Assembly (NCBI GenBank): GCA_902496115.1
Contig: CABUZK010000014.1
Coordinates: forward strand, 1 to 38,578
DNA: 38,578 nucleotides
Direction of reading: 5' to 3'
Source: an uncultured Collinsella sp.
GTDB taxonomy: Bacteria; Actinomycetota; Coriobacteriia; Coriobacteriales; Coriobacteriaceae
Made by a program: the position numbers and the translations under genes. Of the stretch, positions 15,216 to 22,389 are shown one piece after another. Each line of letters opens with the position of its first letter. Positions within the stretch are counted from its first letter, which is position 1. The notes under the pieces are model-generated. The model saw nothing but the letters and a program-made list of their open reading frames with translations. It did no database searches and had not been told where the DNA came from.

Positions 15216-16265
15216 ATGGACGTAACGTTCTCAGCCTTCCTCGGCCAAATTGTGTCGAACCCAGTCCTTGCCGTCACCGTGATCCTCGCACTCGGCGCTA
15301 TCTTCGTCAACGGATGGACCGACGCGCCCAACGCCATCGCGACCTGTGTCACCACGCGCTGCATGCCCGCCCGCGCCGCCATTCTCATGAGCGCCGCATT
15401 CAACTTCCTCGGCGTGCTCATCATGACGCACTTTAACGCAAGCGTCGCCAACACCATCTCACATATCGTCGACTTTGGCGGAAACAGCACCATGGCGCTC
15501 GCATGCCTCTGCGCGGCGCTGTTCTCCATCGTCGTCTACGGCGCCACGGCATCGCGTTTTGGCATCCCTACCTCGCAAAGCCACAGCCTTATCGCCGGCC
15601 TGACCGGTGCCGCAATCGCCCTCGGCGGCGCGAGCAGCGTCAACGTCCACGAGTGGATGAAGGTCATCTACGGCTTGGCGCTCTCCATCGGCCTGGGCTT
15701 TGTCATGGGCTGGGTCCTGTGCAAGCTCGTCTCGATTCTTTTCGCCGCCGCCAACAGGCGACGTGCCAACGTCTTCTTTAAATACGCTCAGATCGCGAGC
15801 GCTGCGGCCATGAGCTTCATGCACGGCGCGCAGGATGGACAGAAGTTCATCGGCGTGCTCTTTTTAGGAGTGGCCTTCGCCAGCGGCCAGACGAGCGTCG
15901 GCGATGCCGGCATCCCCATCTGGATTATGCTGCTGTGCTCGGCCACTATGGGTATCGGCACCAGCGTGGGCGGTGAGCGCATCATCAAGTCTGTCGGTCA
16001 GAGCATGGTCAAGCTCGAAAAGTACCAGGGCTTCTCCGCCGACCTGGCGGGCGCCGCGAACCTGCTACTTGCCACCCTTACCGGCATCCCCGTATCCTCC
16101 ACCCACATCAAAACCTGCGCCATTATGGGTGTCGGCGCCGTCAAGCGCCTCTCGGCCATCAACTTCGGCTTGGTCAAGGACATGATGTTCACGTGGTTCT
16201 TCACCTTCCCCGCTTGTGGACTCATCAGCTTTGTCATGGCCAAGCTGTTCATGATGTTCATCTAG
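15216..16265 (+). CDS. pit: PiT family inorganic phosphate transporter
   Basis: 349-residue low-affinity phosphate permease driven by a cation gradient. The first family signature GAIFVNGWTDAPNAIATCV is at about 27-45, and GIPTSQSHSLIAGLTGAAIA at about 118-137. The second half repeats the motif with SFMHGAQDGQKFIGV and TGIPVSSTHIKTCAIMGVG. About ten hydrophobic segments are present. An in-frame TAA at 15183 fixes the start at 15216. Its ribosome site is weak (GAGAAAGCC), while a strong AGGAGGT lies 56 bases upstream in front of a three-codon frame. The DUF47 gene follows after 67 bases, the usual Pit/Pap pairing. Confidence 0.95.
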   Translation: MDVTFSAFLGQIVSNPVLAVTVILALGAIFVNGWTDAPNAIATCVTTRCMPARAAILMSAAFNFLGVLIMTHFNASVANTISHIVDFGGNSTMALACLCAALFSIVVYGATASRFGIPTSQSHSLIAGLTGAAIALGGASSVNVHEWMKVIYGLALSIGLGFVMGWVLCKLVSILFAAANRRRANVFFKYAQIASAAAMSFMHGAQDGQKFIGVLFLGVAFASGQTSVGDAGIPIWIMLLCSATMGIGTSVGGERIIKSVGQSMVKLEKYQGFSADLAGAANLLLATLTGIPVSSTHIKTCAIMGVGAVKRLSAINFGLVKDMMFTWFFTFPACGLISFVMAKLFMMFI

Positions 16266-16332
16266 TCAAACCGAACGGCCATCCGGACCGCAATACCTCG
16301 CCCACCCGTCTTCGCCTCGAAAGGACCCACTC

Positions 16333-16956
16333 ATGGCAAAGAAACCCGATTCGTTCTACTTTGACAACTACGTCGCCTGCGCCGACCTTGCTGTCCAGGC
16401 CGCAGAGTTGCTCATCAAGATTTTTGAGAACTTTGATCCCGCGCAGATCCACGGCATGCTCGAAGAGATGCATGCGATTGAGCATGCGGCCGACAAGAAG
16501 CACCATGAGCTCGAGGATGCCCTGCTCACTGCCTTTATCACCCCGCTTGAGCGCGAGGATCTGGACCTGATGAGCTGCTCGCTCGACACCGTGCTTGACC
16601 GTATCGAGGGCGTCGTGCAGCGCGTCTACTTCACCAACATCCAGAGCATCCACCCCGATGCCATTGTCATCGCCCACAAGGTGACCGACGCCTGCCGCGC
16701 CATGAAGGACCTTATGGTCGAGCTGCCTAATTACCGCAAGTCCAAGACCCTGCGCGAGCTGGTCATCCAGATCAACACCATTGAGTCCGAGGCCGATGAG
16801 CTCTACATCAACGCTATGCGCAACCTGCACGTCAATGGCAAGGACCCGCTCGAGGTCATCGCCTGGCGTGACGTCTACGCTTTCCTGGAGTACTGCGCCG
16901 ACTGCTGCGAGAATGTGGCTGATGTCGTGGATTCGATTGTCATGAAGAACAGTTAA
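16333..16956 (+). CDS. DUF47 family PhoU-like phosphate transport accessory protein
   Basis: 207-residue all-helical protein of the DUF47 (PhoU-related, Pit accessory) family. It carries repeated acidic/histidine helices such as EEMHAIEHAADKKHHELEDALLTAFITPLEREDL near residues 40-75 and a second PhoU-like half (DVYAFLEYCADCCENVADVVDSIVM) at the C-terminus, which would bind metal clusters as in PhoU. Such genes stand next to pit and are thought to modulate the permease. It is probably co-transcribed with the upstream pit. The start is preceded by GAAAGGACCCACTC. A long inverted repeat begins 26 bases past its stop. Confidence 0.9.
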   Translation: MAKKPDSFYFDNYVACADLAVQAAELLIKIFENFDPAQIHGMLEEMHAIEHAADKKHHELEDALLTAFITPLEREDLDLMSCSLDTVLDRIEGVVQRVYFTNIQSIHPDAIVIAHKVTDACRAMKDLMVELPNYRKSKTLRELVIQINTIESEADELYINAMRNLHVNGKDPLEVIAWRDVYAFLEYCADCCENVADVVDSIVMKNS

Positions 16957-16982
16957 TTGGGGGTACGTGTCCCGGCGGTCGT

Positions 16983-17057
16983 GGGCCCGACCACTAATAA
17001 CCTTTTTCACTCCGGCTGCAAGCAGAGTCGTTCAAAAGGTTATTAGTGGTCGGGCCC
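16983..17057. repeat. Long inverted repeat (24-bp perfect arms) after DUF47 gene
   Basis: Left arm 16983-17006 and right arm 17034-17057 are perfect reverse complements. Each has a G/C-rich outer part (GGGCCCGACCAC) and an inner TAATAACCTTTT. Further out, GGTACGT (16962-16968) and ACGTACC (17066-17072) also pair. The interior is 27 bases with a small CTGC/CAG stem. The layout parallels 2930-3058, where the inner arm reads GATAACTTTT, and both are followed by a related TTGGCTGAT...GGGGCT...TGTTGGCA tail. Confidence 0.88.
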
Positions 17058-17239
17058 GCTCCCTTACGTACCACCATTGGAAACTTTGGCTGATACTTTG
17101 AAAGCGATGGGGCTTTTGTTGGCAGGGCCTTGGGGCCCGATTGGAAACTTTGAGACCGCCTTAAACGTTTGGCTGGATGGGGCTTTGGGTACCCTTTGTT
17201 TTACTTTGGATTGATTTGCTGACTTTGGAGGGTTTGGTT

Positions 17240-17770
17240 ATGGGGTATTTGGATCTGGCTCGGTCTCGGTATTCTTGTCGTTTGTTTGAGGCTCGGGCTG
17301 TGGAGCAGGCTGTGGTGGATGCCATTGTTGAGGCTGGGCGTATTGCTCCTTCTGCTTGTAATAATCATCCAACCCGTGTGATGGTGTTGGATACGCCCGA
17401 GCTTTTGGAGAAGGCGGCTGCTTGTCAGCCTCGGTTTGCTCGTGATGGGTCCATCTTTGGCGCTCCGCTCATCTTCCTCATTTGCAGCGTTACCGACGAC
17501 GCTTGGGTTCGCCCCTATGACCAGATGAACTCCAGCGCTATCGACACCTCGATTGTTTGCGATCAAATGATGATGGAGGCCGAGGAGCAGGGTCTGGGAA
17601 CGTGTTGGGTATGCCATTTTAAGCCCGAGCTAGCCCGAGAGCGGTTCAACCTGCCCGAGGGCGTCTATCCCTATCACATGCTCGTCTGCGGCTATCCTGC
17701 CGACCACATCGCCGATCCCGAGCATCGCGATGCCCGCACCATTCCCCTCTCCGACTTCCTCCTCAAGTAG
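17240..17770 (+). CDS. Nitroreductase family protein
   Basis: 176-residue flavin (FMN) oxidoreductase of the nitroreductase superfamily. RSRYSCRLF at residues 9-17 and the flavin-phosphate segment RIAPSACNNHPTRVMVL at about 35-51 are typical, followed by GAPLIFLICS, the SSAIDTSIVCDQMMMEAEEQGLGTCWV helix region, and a C-terminal YHMLVCGYPADH. It probably reduces quinones, nitro compounds or similar with NAD(P)H; the substrate is unknown. The start is preceded by GGAGGGTTTGGTT; an upstream ATG at 17177 encodes an unrelated hydrophobic stretch. Codons in the first 73 or so positions end almost always in T or G, then switch abruptly near 17460 to the C-rich usage of neighbours. A strong terminator follows. 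Confidence 0.9.
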   Translation: MGYLDLARSRYSCRLFEARAVEQAVVDAIVEAGRIAPSACNNHPTRVMVLDTPELLEKAAACQPRFARDGSIFGAPLIFLICSVTDDAWVRPYDQMNSSAIDTSIVCDQMMMEAEEQGLGTCWVCHFKPELARERFNLPEGVYPYHMLVCGYPADHIADPEHRDARTIPLSDFLLK

Positions 17771-17815
17771 TTTTTGGCACATGCCCTAAAATCTACCTTT
17801 TACCGCGCACCCTTT

Positions 17816-17858
17816 CGCCGAGTTCTGCCCTATCGTACGCAGAGCTCGGCGTTTTGTT
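17816..17858 (+). terminator. Intrinsic terminator of the nitroreductase gene
   Basis: CGCCGAGTTCTGC (17816-17828) pairs with GCAGAGCTCGGCG (17839-17851) with one G-T pair, followed by TTTTGTTT. Confidence 0.92.
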
Positions 17859-17877
17859 TCCCAACCCGTATGCAGCC

Positions 17878-17908
17878 ACAAAAAAGGAGCCCGCAGGTGC
17901 GAGCTCCT
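17878..17908 (-). terminator. Intrinsic terminator of divIVA
   Basis: Minus strand: GGAGCTCGC, short loop, GCGGGCTCC, then TTTTTTT. It lies 30 bases past the divIVA stop and closes the long minus-strand cluster. Confidence 0.88.
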
Positions 17909-17937
17909 CTTAAGGACACGAGATTGTAGCTCTGGCG

Positions 17938-18615
17938 CTAGTCCAGGTCGTCGGCGGCAAAGTTGTCGATCGGGGCGAAGGGGTCAGCCACGGGGACAAC
18001 CGGATCAGCGACAGGCAGCGGCTCGGCGGCGGGAACGGTCACTGCAGGAGAAGCCGCAGAACCGACCGGCGTGGAGGCCATAAGGTCGGACGGGAAGGAA
18101 TTCTGCGCATCGTCCATGAAGTGCTGGATGAGCTTGAGGTACTCGGCTTTGAACTCCTCACGGGAAGCCTTCAGACGGTCGATCTCCTCGAGCTCGGCCT
18201 GCTTCTCGGTCAGGGCCTGACGGATGACCTCGCGGGCCTTGGCGTCGGCTTCGTTGCGGATGCGCTCAGCGTTCTCGTTGGCATCGTTGACGATGCCCTC
18301 GGCGGTCTGCTGGGCAGCAATCAGCGCAGCGGAGATCTGGCGCTCCTGAGCGGAGAAGTCGGGTGCGGGAGCGGCCACAGGAGCGGCGGGAACGGCCTGA
18401 GCGGCAGCGTCCTGAGCCTGGGCAAGCTGGGCCTGCGTGTCGGCAAGCTGCTGCTCGGTGGCAGTCAGACGACCCTTAAGATCGACAATCTTGGCAAGCA
18501 TAGCGTCAACCTCGGAGGACAGCGTCTCCAAAAAGACGTCGACCTCGGCGGGATCATAGCCGCGCTTGGCCTCAGAGAAAGTCTGAGCCTGGATGTCAGC
18601 AGGGGTAATAGCCAT
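17938..18615 (-). CDS. divIVA: DivIVA domain cell-division/polarity protein
   Basis: 225-residue DivIVA protein that binds curved membrane at septum and poles and, in Actinobacteria, directs polar growth (family knowledge). The N-terminal membrane-binding domain is typical: MAITPADIQAQTF, RGYDPAEVDVFLETLSSEV. It is followed by a coiled coil (about 30-75, KGRLTATEQQLADTQAQLAQ), an Ala/Pro-rich break, a second coiled coil with NANE..R.EADAKAREV, and an acidic Pro/Val-rich tail. The start is preceded by AAAGGAGAACTTGTT. It is the last gene of the yggS-sepF-yggT-divIVA block, 62 bases after yggT. Confidence 0.95.
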   Translation of the reverse strand: MAITPADIQAQTFSEAKRGYDPAEVDVFLETLSSEVDAMLAKIVDLKGRLTATEQQLADTQAQLAQAQDAAAQAVPAAPVAAPAPDFSAQERQISAALIAAQQTAEGIVNDANENAERIRNEADAKAREVIRQALTEKQAELEEIDRLKASREEFKAEYLKLIQHFMDDAQNSFPSDLMASTPVGSAASPAVTVPAAEPLPVADPVVPVADPFAPIDNFAADDLD

Positions 18616-18677
18616 AACAAGTTCTCCTTTATCATCGCCTTGGCGCCGGGCGCCCGACGTAAGTTACTGAGCCAGTA

Positions 18678-18959
18678 CTATACGAGTATACCTATAAGAA
18701 GCTGCAGAATCAGCCTCTGCACCAACTGCAACGCAATAATCGCAACGACCGGCGAAAAATCAACGCCGCCCATCGGCGGAATAAACCGACGAAACAGGTT
18801 GAGCCACGGACCGCAGACGCTATCGAGCACCGCGGCGATATCCTGCAGCAGGCCGCCCTGCTTCATGGGAATCCACGTCATAAAGCAATAGACCACAATA
18901 AGTGTGGAGTAGAAGTTGAACAGCGTGTTGACCAGCTGGACAATGGTGTAGATGTTGAT
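18678..18959 (-). CDS. yggT: YggT family membrane protein (YlmG), apparent ATC start
   Basis: 93-residue protein with two hydrophobic halves, INIYTIVQLVNTLFNFYSTL leading into YCFMTWIP, then GPWLNLFRRFIPPMGGVDFSPVVAII, the hallmark of YggT/YlmG (septum-linked membrane proteins). Homology begins right at ILINIYTIV, yet between the sepF stop (18981-18983, same frame) and that helix no ATG, GTG or TTG exists. The first usual start is a GTG at 18896 that would delete most of helix 1. A GAGGAG ribosome site at 18966-18971 stands six bases before an ATC at 18957-18959, which I take as the start; ATT at 18963-18965 is the alternative. It is 21 bases downstream of sepF and probably translationally coupled. 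Confidence 0.75.
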   Translation of the reverse strand: MNIYTIVQLVNTLFNFYSTLIVVYCFMTWIPMKQGGLLQDIAAVLDSVCGPWLNLFRRFIPPMGGVDFSPVVAIIALQLVQRLILQLLIGILV

Positions 18960-18980
18960 GAGAATCTCCTCGTCTTGGGT

Positions 18981-19706
18981 TTACTTAAGGTAGCCGTCGG
19001 CGCGCAGCTTCTTGAGGTCCGAATCCTTGACCTCGCAGCCGGCGGGCAGCACCATAAACACGCGATCGCCCACCTCTTTGACCGTAGCGCCCAGGCCGCA
19101 GGCAAAGCCATAGCTAAAGTCCAGGACACGCTTGGCGACCTCGGTGCGAACGCCAACAAAAATCAGCGCAACGGGCTGCTTGGTGCGCACGCGGCGGACA
19201 ACGGTCTCGACATCGTCATAGCTCTCAGGGCGCAGGACATAGGCAGGCAGCTGCGGCGTGGCGTTAATGATGTTGTTTGCATAGGCCGAGGCGTCGCTCG
19301 GCGCAGAAGCGGGCGCAGGTGCCGCGGCACGAGCGCGGGCGCTCTCGGCATAACTCGACGGCGTGTCGTAAGCGCCGGGGCGATAGCCGCCTGCGGCACT
19401 ATCCTGAGAACGCGACGGCGGATTGTACGTCGTTGCATGACGCGAGTCATCGCCGACCAGCTGGCCGGAGCGCGTATACACGGCGACCGACTCGGCCTCA
19501 CCGCGGCGCGTTTGGCCCAGCAGGCCGTTACTCGGCTCGTCCTGGGTATAGAAGCCCTCGCCCGAGGTACCGCTGTAGCCGTTGTTCTGATAGCCATCAT
19601 CGTAGCCGTCATCGTAGCCGTAGTCGTCATCCTGGTCATAGCTCTGGTCGTAACCCTGCTGGCCGCCCAGGTGCATCTTATTTTTAATCTCGTCAAGGAA
19701 GCCCAT
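18981..19706 (-). CDS. sepF: Cell division protein SepF
   Basis: 241-residue FtsZ-binding protein that tethers the Z-ring to the membrane in bacteria without FtsA. The N-terminal MGFLDEIKNKMHLGG is the expected amphipathic membrane anchor. Residues 19-45 are a Tyr/Asp/Gly repeat (YDQ, YDDG, YDDGYQ). A long polar, Ala-rich linker follows to about 145. The SepF core (about 155-230) has YDDVETVVRRVRTKQPVALIF, then RVLDFSYGFACGL and the closing VGDRVFMVLPAGCEV. The start is preceded by AGAGGACACAACC. It lies 60 bases after yggS, and its stop lies 21 bases before the presumed yggT start. Confidence 0.95.
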   Translation of the reverse strand: MGFLDEIKNKMHLGGQQGYDQSYDQDDDYGYDDGYDDGYQNNGYSGTSGEGFYTQDEPSNGLLGQTRRGEAESVAVYTRSGQLVGDDSRHATTYNPPSRSQDSAAGGYRPGAYDTPSSYAESARARAAAPAPASAPSDASAYANNIINATPQLPAYVLRPESYDDVETVVRRVRTKQPVALIFVGVRTEVAKRVLDFSYGFACGLGATVKEVGDRVFMVLPAGCEVKDSDLKKLRADGYLK

Positions 19707-19766
19707 GGTTGTGTCCTCTCACGGTTTAGTGCAGGCGCTCTGTAAACCAGTGCGCACTTCAGAGCC

Positions 19767-20504
19767 CTATTTTACTGCAAACTCCGGGCTAAATACTACC
19801 CTGCCCAGGCGAACGAGCGTAGAGCCCTCCTCAAGGGCAGGCTCAAAGTCCTCGCTCATGCCGCAAGAAAGCTCGGGCAGCCTCAGATCGGGATGCGCCG
19901 CCTCCAACTCATCCCTCAGCTCTCGCAGCCCGGCAAAGGTGCGACGCGCCACATCCTTGTTCCCCCGAGGGGCCATAGTCATAAGGCCCTGCACACAAAT
20001 TCCCTCAAGTTCCGCAAGCTCGCCGGCAGCGCCACGAATCTCATCGGGCGAAAAACCGCCCTTGGACTCCTCGCCGCTTACGTTAACCTCGATCAGCACC
20101 TGCTGGGGGGCGGCGAGCTCGCCAGCTTCGATCTTGCGAATGGCACGGCTCGAGATCGCCTGCGCCAAATGAAGCGACCCCACCGAATGAATCAGCTCGG
20201 CCGAGCCCAACACCGCGTTGATCTTGTTGGTCTGAAGGTTGCCAATCATGTCGAAGCGCACCTCGGGCAGCTCCGGATGATCCGCCAGACCTGCAAGTTT
20301 GCGGACGAGCTCTTGCGGGCGGTTCTCGGCAAAATGGCGATATCCCACCTGGATGGCCGCGATGGTCTCATCGACGCCGACGGTCTTGGACACGGCAATC
20401 AAACGCGCGGCATCACGGGGCCTCCCGGCGCGATCGAGCGCGGCATAGAAACGCTCGAGTATCTGCTCGCGGCGAGCGCGCATTACATTCAAATAGTTAT
20501 CCAT
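19767..20504 (-). CDS. yggS: YggS family pyridoxal-phosphate homeostasis protein (YlmE)
   Basis: 245-residue single-domain PLP-binding protein of the alanine-racemase N-terminal fold that keeps vitamin B6 and amino-acid pools balanced. The PLP lysine is Lys40 in LIAVSK. FAENRPQEL, the HSVGSLHLA motif, VLIEVNVSGEESKGGF and LSCGMSEDFEPALEEGSTLVRLG are all conserved. The ATG at 20504 has GGAGG nine bases upstream; a TTG at 20510 is too near that site. In the ylm block it takes the ylmE place before sepF. It follows phoU with 119 bases between, including a possible terminator hairpin. Confidence 0.95.
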   Translation of the reverse strand: MDNYLNVMRARREQILERFYAALDRAGRPRDAARLIAVSKTVGVDETIAAIQVGYRHFAENRPQELVRKLAGLADHPELPEVRFDMIGNLQTNKINAVLGSAELIHSVGSLHLAQAISSRAIRKIEAGELAAPQQVLIEVNVSGEESKGGFSPDEIRGAAGELAELEGICVQGLMTMAPRGNKDVARRTFAGLRELRDELEAAHPDLRLPELSCGMSEDFEPALEEGSTLVRLGRVVFSPEFAVK

Positions 20505-20554
20505 TGCCAATCGCCTCCGCTAACAGCACAACAAGTAGTCCCATGCTAACGCAA

Positions 20555-20586
20555 GAGCGCAGCCCCGCATCCGCAAGGCCGCGCTC
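20555..20586 (-). terminator. Hairpin between phoU and yggS
   Basis: On the minus strand GAGCGCGGCC and GGGCTGCGCTC form a stem with one mismatch and an 11-base loop. The U-tract is poor (TTGCGTT). It probably marks the end of the phosphate operon, weakly. Confidence 0.45.
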
Positions 20587-20623
20587 CCTTAGGTATTTAC
20601 AATCTCTCAACGAACGGGGTACC

Positions 20624-21481
20624 CTACTCCTCGTCGTCCTCGGCATCATCCTCGTCCTCAAGATGATCCAACAGGTAGCGAAGACCCTCGCTCACCTCGT
20701 TAGCGGGCACCTTGGCAACAAAGCGTGCATCCACGGCGGGCCTCATAATGACGCCCTCGCCCGAAGGCACGCGCATGCTCTCGAGCTCGTCCTCATCCGT
20801 ACAGGCGATATCGCCGGCAGTCATACGCTGTCCGGTCAAAAGGAAGGTCAGACGGCAGGCGGCATCGATGGAAATCGAGGCAATGCGATCGAGGTAGCGC
20901 GAAACCATGATGGCACGGCGCAGGTCGTCATAGTTGCTGTCGTCGTCCATAAAATCGCCGGTGTCCATGCGGTTAAAGGTACGGAAGAACTTCTCGTACG
21001 CCGCATGTACCGGCTCATCCTCAACGGCCAGGTTGCAGATGATGGACATGTCGTTGGTGACGAGCGCGGACAGCGACGAGCCCAGCACCTGGTACACGGC
21101 CTCGGCCTCGGCCTCAACCGTGCCGACGAGCTCCTGAGGCAGCGAGATGTCGGCCTTGACCATGTGACGCGTGGCGCGGCAGATCTGGCGAACCTTATCG
21201 GTCATGCGCTGCAGGTTAAAGTCGACGTAGATAATCGTCTGCAGCAAACGGAAGTCGGAGGCGACCGGCGACTGCGTAGCGATCAGGTTGTAGCACACGG
21301 CCTCCAAGTTGGCGCAGCGAGCATCAATCGAAAGCGTGCGCTTCTTGGTCTTAGTGGCGAGCTTGCGGTCGTCGGTCACATAGGCCTTCACGGCGTCGTG
21401 AAGGGCAAGATCGACGGCCTCGTAGATGCTCAACATCTCGTGACGGGCCTCGATGAGCTGACGGGAAAACAGTTTGCGCAT
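20624..21481 (-). CDS. phoU: Phosphate-signalling protein PhoU
   Basis: 285-residue negative regulator linking PstSCAB activity to the PhoR/PhoP type two-component system. It has two PhoU helical-bundle repeats. The first carries IATQSPVASDFRLLQTIIYVDFNLQRMTDKVRQI (about 68-100), and the second has DDDSNYDDLRRAIMVSRYLDRIASISIDAACRL (about 180-212). Normal PhoU is about 215-240 residues. Here an extra C-terminal segment of about 60 residues ends in an acidic tail (HLEDEDDAEDDEE). The start is preceded by TTGGAGTGAACC. It is the last gene of the phosphate operon, 92 bases after pstB. Confidence 0.93.
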   Translation of the reverse strand: MRKLFSRQLIEARHEMLSIYEAVDLALHDAVKAYVTDDRKLATKTKKRTLSIDARCANLEAVCYNLIATQSPVASDFRLLQTIIYVDFNLQRMTDKVRQICRATRHMVKADISLPQELVGTVEAEAEAVYQVLGSSLSALVTNDMSIICNLAVEDEPVHAAYEKFFRTFNRMDTGDFMDDDSNYDDLRRAIMVSRYLDRIASISIDAACRLTFLLTGQRMTAGDIACTDEDELESMRVPSGEGVIMRPAVDARFVAKVPANEVSEGLRYLLDHLEDEDDAEDDEE

Positions 21482-21573
21482 GGTTCACTCCAATCAGTTG
21501 GGTGCGGTCATGCCGCCCGCACAGTGAATACGCACCGGACCAGGTCCGATCGGCTTGGGACTAGTCGCACCGA

Positions 21574-22377
21574 TCAGCCAAAGCGGCCGGTGATATAGTC
21601 TTCCGTCCGCGAATCCACCGGGCTGGTGAAGATCGCGTCGGTTTGACCATACTCGATGAGCGTGGCGGGCTCACCGGCAACTTCCTGCAAGAAAAATGCG
21701 GTGTAGTCGCTAATGCGAGCGGCCTGCTGCATAGAATGCGTGACGATGATGATCGTCATCTCGGGCGCCAGCTCGGCCATCAGATCCTCGACCTTAGATA
21801 CGGACGTGGGGTCGATGGCGGAGCAGGGCTCGTCCATCAGAAGGACATCGGGCTGCACCGCAAGCACACGCGCGATGCACAGACGCTGCTGTTGACCGCC
21901 CGAGAGCGCCAAACCATCCTTGTTGAGCTGATTGGATACCTCTTTCCAGAGGTTGGCGCGCTTGAGCGATTCTTCCACGATGTCGTCGAGGTCGCTTTTG
22001 CTAGTCACGCCCTGCAGACGAGGGCCAAAAGCGACATTCTCGTAGATGGATTTGGGAAACGGGTTGGGCTGCTGAAAAATCATGCCCACGCGGCGACGAA
22101 GGTCGACCGGGTCGACGCCCTCGGCATAGATATCGTTGCCGTCGAGTGTCATGGTGCCCTCGACGCGAGTACCCTCGATAAGGTCGTTCATACGGTTGAT
22201 GCAGCGCAAAAACGTCGATTTACCACAGCCCGAAGGACCGATAAACGAGGTGATGGCGTTTTTGGCGATGTTGAGGTCGAGCCCCGTCAGCGCATGAAAG
22301 TCACCGTACCAAAAGTTGAAATCCTTGGCTGTGATGGCCGCTTGCTCCGGCGTGGGAGCGGACTGATAGACGGACAT
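21574..22377 (-). CDS. pstB: Phosphate ABC transporter ATP-binding protein
   Basis: 267-residue ATPase of the high-affinity phosphate importer. Walker A GPSGCGKST is at 47-55, the Q-loop lies in FQQPNPFPKSIYENVAFGPR, the signature is LSGGQQQRL at 158-166, Walker B LLMDEPCSAID at 179-189 and the switch His is in VTHSMQQAARISD. The CSAIDP and NPFP stretches are diagnostic of PstB rather than other ATPases. The start is preceded by AAGGAGTCCC. It follows pstA with 12 bases between. Confidence 0.97.
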   Translation of the reverse strand: MSVYQSAPTPEQAAITAKDFNFWYGDFHALTGLDLNIAKNAITSFIGPSGCGKSTFLRCINRMNDLIEGTRVEGTMTLDGNDIYAEGVDPVDLRRRVGMIFQQPNPFPKSIYENVAFGPRLQGVTSKSDLDDIVEESLKRANLWKEVSNQLNKDGLALSGGQQQRLCIARVLAVQPDVLLMDEPCSAIDPTSVSKVEDLMAELAPEMTIIIVTHSMQQAARISDYTAFFLQEVAGEPATLIEYGQTDAIFTSPVDSRTEDYITGRFG

Positions 22378-22389
22378 GGGACTCCTTAA

